NCBI GenBank assembly: GCA_031292175.1
Contig: JARLHQ010000013.1
Coordinates: 1 to 43,298, forward strand
DNA: 43,298 nucleotides
Direction of reading: 5' to 3'
Source: Humidesulfovibrio sp.
GTDB taxonomy: Bacteria; Desulfobacterota; Desulfovibrionia; Desulfovibrionales; Desulfovibrionaceae
Every line of letters begins with the position of its first letter. Within the stretch, counting starts at the first letter, position 1. The notes under the pieces were generated by a model, which saw only the letters and a program-made list of their open reading frames with translations, did not search any database and had not been told where the DNA came from. Shown here one piece after another: positions 30,570 through 38,233 of the stretch. The position numbers and the translations under genes are program-made.

Positions 30570-32843
30570 ATGGCTGAAAAGCTTGGAGTATATATCTGTG
30601 CTGGTTGCGACATCGGCAAGTCCCTCAATGTGGACGAGCTGGTGGACTACGCGAAAAAAAGCAAACTGGCGAGCATCACCCCGGTGGTGAAGCACAGCGC
30701 CGTGCTCTGCAGCCCCGAGGGCAAGGCCGAGATCGAGGCCGACATCGCCGCGAATGGCCTGGACGGCGTGGTGCTCTGCGCCTGCTCCCCCCGGGTCAAG
30801 TGGGACATCTTCCAGTTCGGCGCGGTCCAGGTTGAGCGCGTGAATCTGCGCGAGCAGTGCGTGTGGAGCTACAAGGAGGACCCCAAGGTCCCCAACCAGA
30901 TGCCCCTCATCGCCAAGGACTACATCCGCATGGGCATGATGAAGCTCTCCAAGAGCCGCGTCCCCGCCCCGGAAATGCCTGAAACCTTCCAGACCATCCT
31001 GGTGCTCGGCGGCGGCTTTACCGGCCTGAACGCCGCGCTGGAAGCCGCGAAGATCGGCAAGGACGTCGTTCTGGTGGAAAAGGCCCCTGCCCTTGGCGGC
31101 AAGGCGGCCACCATGTACAAGTCCTTCCCCCTCTCCGCCCCCTTCACCAAGGCCGAGGACACCGGCATTGCCGGCCTCATCGACGCTGTGAACGCCAACC
31201 CGAAGATCAAGGTGTTCACCAGCGCCGAGCTCGTGTCCCTCGAGGGCGCGCCCGGCCTGTACACCGCCACCGTGAACGCGGGCGGCGAGCAGAAGCTTGA
31301 GATCGGCGCTATGGTTCTGGCCACGGGCTGGGTCCCGGGCGACAAGACCTTCCTGGCCCCCATGGGCTACGGCAGCATCAAGAACGTGGTCACCGCGTCC
31401 GAGTTCGAAGCCATGGTCAAGGCGGGAGAGATCAAGCGTCCCTCCGACGGCCAGGCTCCCGGCGTCGTGGCCTTCCTGACCGACGTCAGCCTGTGCGTCC
31501 AGGGCGCCCATGCCGGCAGCGCCGAGGTTTGCGCGCCGATTGATCCGCTGCCGGAAGCCGCGCCCGCGGGCGAGCCCGAAGTGGTGGCCTACCCGAGCAA
31601 GGAAAGCGCCAAGCATCTGGCCTACAGCTCCGAGATCACCAGCCTAGTGGCCCTGAAGCAGGCCGGCTACGTGCGTGAGAAGCTGGCCGGCTCCATGGCC
31701 TTCGTGCTCTATGACCACATGATGGTTCCGGGCATCAACGAGCGCTACTACAAGACCGCTCAGGACGACGCGGGCATCATGCTCTCCAAGGCCACCATCA
31801 CCTCCGTGAAGCAGGACGCCGACGGCGGCGTGCTCATCGGGGCCAAGGACACCCTCCTGGGGGCGGACGTGGAGCTCAAGGCCGACCTCGTGGTGCTGCC
31901 CACCGCCGTGGTGCCCGTCACCGCGTTTGAGCCCACCCTGAACCTGGTCTACCGCCAGGGCCCCGGCTTCCCGGACCTGGAGATGTTCGACGGGTTCGCG
32001 GACTCCAACTACATCTGCTTCCCTTATGAAACCCGCCGCACCGGCGTGTACGCGGCTGGCTGCGTGCGCCAGCCCATGACCATGGCCACCGCGCGTGAAG
32101 ACGCCGCGGGCGCCGTGCTCAAGGCCGTGCAGTGCATCAGTTCCGCCAATCGCGGCGTGGCCGTGCATCCGCGCTCCGGCGACATGAGCTTCCCGGTGTT
32201 CAACTTCCAGCGCTGCACCCAGTGCAAGCGCTGCACCGAGGAATGCCCCTTCGGCGCGCTGGATGACGATGAAAAGGGAACGCCGAAGCCGAATCCGACG
32301 CGTTGCCGTCGCTGCGGCACGTGCATGGGCGCCTGCCCGGAGCGCGTCATCAGCTTCGACAACTACAACGTCGACCAGATCGGTTCGACCATCAAAGAAG
32401 TCTACGTTCCGGACGACATGGTCGCCGGCGGTCCGCGCGTCATCGTGCTCTGCTGCGAGAACGACGCCTACCCGGCGCTGGATATGGCCGGTTTCCGCGG
32501 CAAGAGCTGGAGCCCGTTCGTGCGCTTCATCCCCGTGCGCTGCCTGGGTTCGGTCAACGCCATTTGGGTTGCCGACGCCATCAGCAAGGGCGTGGACGGC
32601 GTGATCATGCTGGGCTGCAAGTACGGCCCGGACTACCAGTGCCACTTCGTCAAGGGTTCCGAGCTGTGCAGCCGCCGCAAGACCAACATCGCCGAGTCGC
32701 TGGGACGCCTCGGGGTCGAGGCCGAGCGCGTGGAGCAGTACGAGGTCTCCATCGACGAGTACGACAAGGTGCCTGGGATCATCGACCGCTTCATGACCGA
32801 AGTCATCACCAAGTTCGGGCCCAACCCGTTCAAGGGCTACTAG
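30570..32843 (+). CDS. qmoB: Quinone-interacting membrane-bound oxidoreductase, subunit QmoB
   Basis: 757 residues. A fusion of an HdrA-like flavoprotein with a C-terminal MvhD (FlpD)-like domain. The start MAEKLGVYICAGCDIG is HdrA-type. ILVLGGGFTGLNAALEAAKIG binds FAD at about 147. Two [4Fe-4S] clusters lie in CTQCKRCTEECP (about 549) and CRRCGTCMGACP (about 580). The MvhD part (about 620-757) has VLCCENDAYPALD, VRCLGSVNAIWVADAIS and MLGCKYGPDYQCHFVKG with the cysteines of a [2Fe-2S] site. This arrangement suggests a role in electron confurcation or transfer toward AprBA. The gene is 3 bp after qmoA with GGGAGG as ribosome site. Confidence 0.97.
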   Translation: MAEKLGVYICAGCDIGKSLNVDELVDYAKKSKLASITPVVKHSAVLCSPEGKAEIEADIAANGLDGVVLCACSPRVKWDIFQFGAVQVERVNLREQCVWSYKEDPKVPNQMPLIAKDYIRMGMMKLSKSRVPAPEMPETFQTILVLGGGFTGLNAALEAAKIGKDVVLVEKAPALGGKAATMYKSFPLSAPFTKAEDTGIAGLIDAVNANPKIKVFTSAELVSLEGAPGLYTATVNAGGEQKLEIGAMVLATGWVPGDKTFLAPMGYGSIKNVVTASEFEAMVKAGEIKRPSDGQAPGVVAFLTDVSLCVQGAHAGSAEVCAPIDPLPEAAPAGEPEVVAYPSKESAKHLAYSSEITSLVALKQAGYVREKLAGSMAFVLYDHMMVPGINERYYKTAQDDAGIMLSKATITSVKQDADGGVLIGAKDTLLGADVELKADLVVLPTAVVPVTAFEPTLNLVYRQGPGFPDLEMFDGFADSNYICFPYETRRTGVYAAGCVRQPMTMATAREDAAGAVLKAVQCISSANRGVAVHPRSGDMSFPVFNFQRCTQCKRCTEECPFGALDDDEKGTPKPNPTRCRRCGTCMGACPERVISFDNYNVDQIGSTIKEVYVPDDMVAGGPRVIVLCCENDAYPALDMAGFRGKSWSPFVRFIPVRCLGSVNAIWVADAISKGVDGVIMLGCKYGPDYQCHFVKGSELCSRRKTNIAESLGRLGVEAERVEQYEVSIDEYDKVPGIIDRFMTEVITKFGPNPFKGY

Positions 32844-32856
32844 GAGGTTTGGAACC

Positions 32857-34122
32857 ATGTCGAACACCGTCAGGGTTCAACCGGACCTGAAATTCGTTCA
32901 GGAACTGCAGCAGGTGGGCGGAGAGTCGCTCAAAAAGTGCTATCAGTGCGCCACCTGCAGCGTCGCGTGCCCGCTTTCCCCGGCCGACGCCCCCTATCCC
33001 CGCAAGGAGATGGTCTGGGCGCAGTGGGGACTTAAGGACCGCCTGCTCAACGACATCGACATCTGGCTGTGCCACAACTGCGGCACCTGCTCGGACCTGT
33101 GCCCCCGCGGCGCCAAGCCGGGCGACCTCCTGGCCGCCCTGCGCAACATGGCCTACCGCAACTTGGCCAAGCCCAGCATCATCGGAACCTGGATGAGCTC
33201 GTCGAAGTACCTGCCCATCCTGTTCCTCATCCCGGCCATCCTGTACATGGCCATCTGGAACATGCGCGCCGGCGTGCTCGGCACGGCCTTCCCGCTGTTC
33301 GTGGCCAACGGCCATGAGTGGAAGGTCGCGGCGGACGGCGTCATCGTCTTTGGCGGCCTGTTCCCCGGTGACTACTTTATCGATCCCATCTTCGGCGCGG
33401 TCTTCGCCCTCATGGTGTTCTGCTTCGCCGGAGGCATCGCGAGCCTGCTGAAGAGCTTCGAGAGCATGCCGCGCACCTTCATCGTGGGCCGTGGCCCGGA
33501 GCCCAGCTTCCTGGCCTGCCTTATCGACACGCTCAAGAGCGAAGTGGCGCAGCACAGCCGCTTCAAGAACTGCGGCCAGGAAGAGAAGGACGTGCAGCGC
33601 TTCGCCGGGCACCTCTTCGTCTTCTACGCCTTCCTCGCATTGATGATCGTCACCAGCGTGGTGGCCATGGGCCACTGGTTCGGCGCTTGGTTCCTGGAGC
33701 ACATCATGGGTCTTGAGGGCGGTTTCGCCGGGCTCATCGCCTGGGCCGGCCACACCCCCATGCCCCTGTGGAGCCCGGTCAAGCTGCTGGCCAACGCCGG
33801 CGCCGTGGCGCTCGTGTACGGCATGATGAAGCTCACCAGCCGCCGCACCTCCCTGGACGCCAGCAAGAGCACGTCCAACTGGTACGACTGGTACCTCATC
33901 ACCGTGATCTGGGGCATCGCGCTCACCGGCATCGGCAGTGAGATCTTCCGTCTCATCGGCCAGCCCGTGCTCGCCTACCCGACGTACTACCTGCACCTGG
34001 TTTGTGTGTTCATGCTCATCGCCTACCTGCCCTGGTCGAAGCTTGGGCACGTGGTCTACCGTACTGTGGCCCTGGCCTACGCACGCAAGATCGGCCGCCT
34101 GCCCATGGGCGAGCTGAACTAA
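32857..34122 (+). CDS. qmoC: Quinone-interacting membrane-bound oxidoreductase, subunit QmoC
   Basis: 421 residues. An HdrC-like N-terminus with two [4Fe-4S] motifs (KKCYQCATCSVACP at about 27-39 and CHNCGTCSDLCP at about 72-83) is fused to an HdrE/NarI-like cytochrome b membrane part. At least five hydrophobic helices are visible between about 115 and 410 (ILFLIPAILYMAIW, PIFGAVFALMVFCFAGGIA, LFVFYAFLALMIVTSVVAMG, ITVIWGIALTGIGSEIF, LHLVCVFMLIAYLPWS), with His residues for heme b. It anchors the complex and oxidises menaquinol. It starts 13 bp after qmoB with TAGGAGG. Confidence 0.97.
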   Translation: MSNTVRVQPDLKFVQELQQVGGESLKKCYQCATCSVACPLSPADAPYPRKEMVWAQWGLKDRLLNDIDIWLCHNCGTCSDLCPRGAKPGDLLAALRNMAYRNLAKPSIIGTWMSSSKYLPILFLIPAILYMAIWNMRAGVLGTAFPLFVANGHEWKVAADGVIVFGGLFPGDYFIDPIFGAVFALMVFCFAGGIASLLKSFESMPRTFIVGRGPEPSFLACLIDTLKSEVAQHSRFKNCGQEEKDVQRFAGHLFVFYAFLALMIVTSVVAMGHWFGAWFLEHIMGLEGGFAGLIAWAGHTPMPLWSPVKLLANAGAVALVYGMMKLTSRRTSLDASKSTSNWYDWYLITVIWGIALTGIGSEIFRLIGQPVLAYPTYYLHLVCVFMLIAYLPWSKLGHVVYRTVALAYARKIGRLPMGELN

Positions 34123-34182
34123 CGGCGCGGGTAAGCGATACAACTGAACCAAAGGTTTTCCCGACCATAAGGAGGAACTCCC

Positions 34183-34854
34183 ATGGCTGAAGCTAAAGTT
34201 TTTCCCATGAACACGTTCGTGTCCTGCCTGAAGGGCGCGCAGGCCGCCGACGGCAGCCAGATTGAGCTGCTGTCGTTCTTGACCCAGGGTGAGGTGGACG
34301 CCGAGTTCGCGCCCATCGCCGCCGCCCTGTCCAAGGCCTGGATCTACGAGCAGGAGCCCCAGCTCGCCAAAGCCGCCGCTGGCGACATTGCTGGCCTGGG
34401 CGAAAAAGTCGCCATCAAGCCTCTGCCCACGGCCGCCCTGGCCCAGGCTCAGGCCATTCTGACCCAGATGTCCGAACTGCGCGCCGCCAACGCCACCCTC
34501 TCCGCCCAGGTGGAGAAGCTCACCAAGGAAGCCTCCGAAAAGGCCGACGAAGTGAAGGTCCTGAAGGCCAAGCTGAAGCCCCTGGAAGAGCAGGCCGCCG
34601 CTGGCGACGTCAAGCTGCAGGTGTCCAACTCCAAGATGGACGAGCACATCAAGAAGCTTGAGCAGCTCATGGAAGAAGTTGCCAAGGTCAAGGCCCAGGG
34701 CGTGGTTGTCGCCGGCGTGGCCGGTGGCGCCGCCGCTGGTGACGCCGCGGCTCCGGCCGCTGGCGGTGACGCCTCCGGCGCTCCCTCCGTGGGTGGCGAG
34801 CCCGAAGCCGACTTCGGCCTGGGCTCCAACCCCTTCGCCGACGCCAACTGGTAG
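34183..34854 (+). CDS. qmoC-distal conserved protein of the apr-qmo operon (DVU0851 type)
   Basis: 223 residues, cytoplasmic, no membrane segment. A folded N-terminus (VFPMNTFVSCLKGAQAADGSQIELLSFLTQGEVDAEF, about 6-50) leads to a coiled coil (about 90-175). It ends in an Ala/Gly-rich flexible linker and an acidic tip (EPEADFGLGSNPFADANW). In Desulfovibrio vulgaris the gene after qmoABC (DVU0851) encodes a hypothetical protein described as promoter-distal in the same operon; this one fits by position and character. Its role is unknown; a scaffold tying AprBA to QmoABC is possible. TAAGGAGG precedes the ATG, and a strong terminator follows by 22 bp, so it closes the operon. Confidence 0.8.
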   Translation: MAEAKVFPMNTFVSCLKGAQAADGSQIELLSFLTQGEVDAEFAPIAAALSKAWIYEQEPQLAKAAAGDIAGLGEKVAIKPLPTAALAQAQAILTQMSELRAANATLSAQVEKLTKEASEKADEVKVLKAKLKPLEEQAAAGDVKLQVSNSKMDEHIKKLEQLMEEVAKVKAQGVVVAGVAGGAAAGDAAAPAAGGDASGAPSVGGEPEADFGLGSNPFADANW

Positions 34855-34876
34855 CCGACGAAGCGCAATACATGCA

Positions 34877-34912
34877 AAGCCCCTGGCTGCGGAAGCGGCC
34901 AGGGGCTTTTTT
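34877..34912 (+). terminator. Intrinsic terminator of the apr-qmo operon
   Basis: aagcccctggc... (34877-34890) pairs fully with its complement (34895-34908) in a 14-bp stem with a GGAA tetraloop, followed by a run of T to 34912. It lies 22 bp after the last gene of the operon. Confidence 0.95.
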
Positions 34913-34951
34913 GTCGCGCCCTGCCTGGGCGCTTGCTTGAGCGGGAGGCTG

Positions 34952-36148
34952 CTAGCCCTTGTTGACCTTGTCCATGGCCCGCTTGAAGCCATCGGCCGAG
35001 CGCCGGATGACGTCCTCGTCCACGCAGAAGGCCAGGCGGAAGTGGCCGGGGCAGCCGAAGCCCTTGCCGGGCACGGCCAGGATGCGCTCCTCCACCAGGG
35101 TGTTCACAAAGGCCACGTCGTCGCCGCCGGGGGCCTCGGGGAAGAAGTAGAACGCGCCGCGCGGCAGGGGGTACTTGTAGCCGGCGGCATCGAGCACCTG
35201 GCGCATGGCGTCGCGGCGCTGGGCGTAAATGTCCGCGTCCACTTGGGACCCCAGGACCTTGAGCAGCAGTTTCTGGGCCAGGGCCGGGGCGTTGACGAAG
35301 CCCAGGATGCGGTTCGCCAGAATGATGCCGCTCACCAGCTCATCCTTGCCGGGCATGGCCGGGTTCACGAGGGCGTAACCCACGCGTGCGCCGGGAAGCG
35401 AGAGGTTTTTGGAGAAGGAGCTGACCACCACAGTGTAGGGGTAGAGCGGCAAAAGCGAGGGCACCTCAATGTTGTCGAAGGCCAGGAAGCGGTACGGCTC
35501 GTCGGCCAGAAGGAAGATGGGCCGGGCGCGTCCGGCGTTCTTGCGCGTCAGCATGGCGGCCAGCTCGACCAGGGTTTGCCTGGAGTAGACCACGCCCGTG
35601 GGATTGTTGGGCGAGTTGATGAGCAGCACGCGGGTCTTGTCGGTGATGGCGGCCTCCAGCGCGGGCACATCCAGGTCGAAGGTGCCCGCCTTGGCCGGGG
35701 CGGTTTTCAGCACGCCGCAATGATTCTCGACGTAGAAACCATATTCCACGAAATACGGGGCCGGGCAGAGCAGCTCGTCGCCGGGCTCGATGACCGCGCG
35801 GAAGAAGGTGTTGATGGCCCCGGCCGCACCGCAGGTGATGACGAGGCAGTCGGGGGTGACGGCCACGCCCTGCTCTGCGGACACGTGCTGGGCCAGGGCC
35901 TCGCGCACCTCCGGATAGCCGAAGTTCGGCATGTAGCCGAAAGCGAAGGGCTGGGCGGCCTCCTCCGCGATGTCGTGCAGGCTCTGGCACACGCAGGTGG
36001 GCGGCGGCAGGTCCGGATTGCCCAGGCTGAAGTCGTAGACCTGGTCCGCGCCGTATTGTTTCTTCAGCTCGATGCCCGCCTCGAACATGCGGCGGATCCA
36101 AGACGAGCGTTCCATGTACCCTTTAACCTGGCTGGAGAGAATCTGCAT
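34952..36148 (-). CDS. Pyridoxal-phosphate aminotransferase, class I (aspartate/aromatic type)
   Basis: 398 residues. PLP is held by Lys247 in VSSFSKNLSLPGARVGY, with Asp216 in LLADEPYR pairing to the ring nitrogen and Asn in LINSPNNPTG at 177-186. An N-terminal DFSLGNPDLPPP and C-terminal CPGHFRLAFCVDED (Arg for the carboxylate) complete the fold-type I pattern. A cysteine-rich patch (TCVCQSL) is unusual. It transfers amino groups between an amino acid and a 2-oxo acid; aspartate, alanine or aromatic substrates are all possible. The gene is convergent with the apr-qmo operon, with the terminator between them. The ribosome site AAGGAG lies 6 bases before ATG 36148. Confidence 0.88.
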   Translation of the reverse strand: MQILSSQVKGYMERSSWIRRMFEAGIELKKQYGADQVYDFSLGNPDLPPPTCVCQSLHDIAEEAAQPFAFGYMPNFGYPEVREALAQHVSAEQGVAVTPDCLVITCGAAGAINTFFRAVIEPGDELLCPAPYFVEYGFYVENHCGVLKTAPAKAGTFDLDVPALEAAITDKTRVLLINSPNNPTGVVYSRQTLVELAAMLTRKNAGRARPIFLLADEPYRFLAFDNIEVPSLLPLYPYTVVVSSFSKNLSLPGARVGYALVNPAMPGKDELVSGIILANRILGFVNAPALAQKLLLKVLGSQVDADIYAQRRDAMRQVLDAAGYKYPLPRGAFYFFPEAPGGDDVAFVNTLVEERILAVPGKGFGCPGHFRLAFCVDEDVIRRSADGFKRAMDKVNKG

Positions 36149-36275
36149 GAGGGGCTCCTTGGTTCAGGCGCGCAAAAACGCCGCGCGGCCCAGTGTATAG
36201 GCCGCAGAGTAGCCAAACCCGGCAGGCAGGGCAAGACCCCGCCCCGGAGGCGACGGCTTGGGCGAGATGGCGGGG

Positions 36276-36626
36276 CTACAGGCCGGGCCTGTCCGCGGGC
36301 CAGACAAGCATGAACACCTCTTTCTGGCCGCAGTTCTTCTTGAGGTAGTCCATGATCTCCTTGCGGAGATGCTTGGGCGCCGCGACGGTGTAGCTCAGGT
36401 TTTCCGGGGCGTAGTCCTTGCCCAGGCTCGTCATGGCGCCGCCGTAGCTGCGCGTCGCGGTGAAGCCCCCCGCCGTGTGGACGAGGAAGTCATCGAACTT
36501 GACCAGCTGTTCAGAGGGGATGCTGGCTGGAAGGACAAAGAAGTGCACAATGGTCTTTTCCGCCAGGGCGGTGGAGGAGAGCAGGACGACGAGGGCGAGG
36601 GCGGTGAGCAAGGATTTGATGCGCAT
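36276..36626 (-). CDS. Small exported protein, function unknown
   Basis: 116 residues with a clear Sec signal peptide (MRIKSLLTALALVVLLSS, cleavage probably after TALA at about 22). The mature 94 residues, probably periplasmic, start KTIVHFFVLPASIPSEQLVKF and include GGFTATRSYGGAMT and a C-terminal helix and strand (YLKKNCGQKEVFMLVWPADRP). The strand-helix-strand order recalls small ferredoxin-like folds of the DUF3574 kind, but I cannot assign a family. GGAGGA precedes the ATG closely. It stands alone between the aminotransferase and cfa, both at over 120 bp. Confidence 0.6.
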   Translation of the reverse strand: MRIKSLLTALALVVLLSSTALAEKTIVHFFVLPASIPSEQLVKFDDFLVHTAGGFTATRSYGGAMTSLGKDYAPENLSYTVAAPKHLRKEIMDYLKKNCGQKEVFMLVWPADRPGL

Positions 36627-36998
36627 AGATCCTCCGATTTTTCAGTTTGACGCACTGTGTCAGAATATGCCGAAAACGCAAGGGGTTGGAACCAATGCCG
36701 CGAATCTTCAGCGGCCAGCCTTTGCGGTGGGGAACGCCAGAGAGTAGCGTCTGGGAACACGTTGGAGAAAGTTTCAGAATTTCGTGGACGCGTCACCCAA
36801 CCCTTGCTAGAGCTGGTGTAATGGGTGGACCCCGTGAAAGCGGCGCCTGCGCCCATGCGCATGGCGCGTGGTCCGCACCAGAGGGCGAAGGCAACAGCTG
36901 GGAAAGAATTGCAAAAGAGCAATGCGGCTTCCGCTGGACTCGTATCTCCAGGGCAGGCCGCGGCGTTTCAAACGCACGCGCTTCACGGAGGTGTCTCC
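36627..36998. other. Non-coding interval between the exported-protein gene and cfa
   Basis: 372 bp without a convincing gene; the open frames lack ribosome sites and have shadow-like composition. An imperfect inverted repeat tgacgca-c-tgtgtca lies at 36648-36662, about 20 bp ahead of the minus-strand gene, and could be an operator. A small attgc/gcaat hairpin sits near 36910. I see no strong sigma-70 promoter for cfa. Confidence 0.35.
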
Positions 36999-38114
36999 AT
37001 GTCGGAATCAAAATCTCTTTTCAAAGGGCTTTTGTCGCAGGCGGGGATCAGCGTGGATGGGCAGAATCCTTGGGACATCCACGTACACGATGATCGCCTG
37101 TATCCGCGGGTGCTGACTCAGAAGAATCTCGCCCTGGGGGAGGCCTACACCGCTGGCTGGTGGGATTGCGAGCGGATCGACGAGTTTTTCAGCCGGATCC
37201 TGAGCAGCGGCGTGGCGGAACGGGTCAGCGGCGGGCTGCGCCTTGTCTGCTCCCTGCTGCCGGCCTATGTCCAGAATCTGCAGACCAAGGCGCGCGCGCG
37301 CGTGGTCGCACGGCGGCACTACGACCTGGGCAACGATCTCTTTACCGCGTTTCTTGATCCGTATCTGCAATACAGCTGCGCCTACTTCAAGGACACCACC
37401 GACCTGGCCGAGGCTCAGAAACGCAAGATGCGGCTCATCTGTGCGAAGCTCGAGCTGAAGGAGGGCGAGCGCGTGCTGGACATCGGCTGCGGCTGGGGCG
37501 GCCTGGCGCGCTTCATGGCCGAGGAGTGCGGCTGTTCCGTGGTTGGCGTGAACATCTCCCGCGAGCAGATCGCCTTCGCCCGAGAACTCTGCGCGGGGCT
37601 GCCCGTGGAAATCCGCGCCTGCGACTACCGCGACATGGACGACCGCTTCGACAAGATCGTCTCGGTGGGCATGTTCGAACACGTGGGATTCAAGAATTAC
37701 GGGGGGTTCATGCGCGTGGTGGCCCGCTGCCTCAAGCCCGACGGACAGTGCCTGCTGCACACCATCGGGGGCAATGTCTCCACCCGCGGCTGCGACCCCT
37801 GGATCGCCAAGTACATCTTTCCGAACGGCATGTTGCCGAGCATCGCGCAGATCGCGCAGGCTGCCGAGGGCGTGCTGGTGATGGAAGACTGGCACAACCT
37901 GGGGCCGCACTATGATCCGACCCTGATGGCCTGGCTGGAAAACTTCCGGGCCGCCTGGCCGAGGCTGAAGGCGCGCTACGGGGAGCCGTTCCGCCGCATG
38001 TGGGAGTATTATCTGCAGTCCTGCGCCGGGGCGTTCCGCGCACGCGATATCCAGCTGTGGCAGATCGTCTTCAGCACGCCGGGCTCGGCCCAGCCGCGCT
38101 GCCGCGGGGTCTGA
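36999..38114 (+). CDS. cfa: Cyclopropane-fatty-acyl-phospholipid synthase
   Basis: 371 residues from ATG 36999 (CGGAGG eight bases upstream; the longer open frame is rejected). It transfers a methylene group from S-adenosylmethionine to double bonds of membrane lipid acyl chains. RRHYDLGNDLFTAFLDPYLQYSCAYF (from about 106) is the family signature, VLDIGCGWGGLARF (159-172) binds SAM, and FDKIVSVGMFEHVGFKNY carries the active-site region. YIFPNGMLPSI and MEDWHNLGPHYDPTLMAW near the C-terminus are typical. The length is close to the usual 380. The protein is soluble but membrane-associated. Confidence 0.94.
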   Translation: MSESKSLFKGLLSQAGISVDGQNPWDIHVHDDRLYPRVLTQKNLALGEAYTAGWWDCERIDEFFSRILSSGVAERVSGGLRLVCSLLPAYVQNLQTKARARVVARRHYDLGNDLFTAFLDPYLQYSCAYFKDTTDLAEAQKRKMRLICAKLELKEGERVLDIGCGWGGLARFMAEECGCSVVGVNISREQIAFARELCAGLPVEIRACDYRDMDDRFDKIVSVGMFEHVGFKNYGGFMRVVARCLKPDGQCLLHTIGGNVSTRGCDPWIAKYIFPNGMLPSIAQIAQAAEGVLVMEDWHNLGPHYDPTLMAWLENFRAAWPRLKARYGEPFRRMWEYYLQSCAGAFRARDIQLWQIVFSTPGSAQPRCRGV

Positions 38115-38233
38115 ACGCCCACTTTGCTTCAGAAAGGCCGGGGACGTCAACTGTCAGATTTGCGCTGAACCGCTTATCAGACAGCTGCCGCCAGCATCGA
38201 CGGAATCATTCCCCCCGGAAATTCGTTTCCGTT

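Noticed and set aside
36647..37093. 148-residue plus-strand open frame ahead of cfa
   Set aside because: Overlaps the true cfa start in another frame and has no ribosome site or recognisable features.
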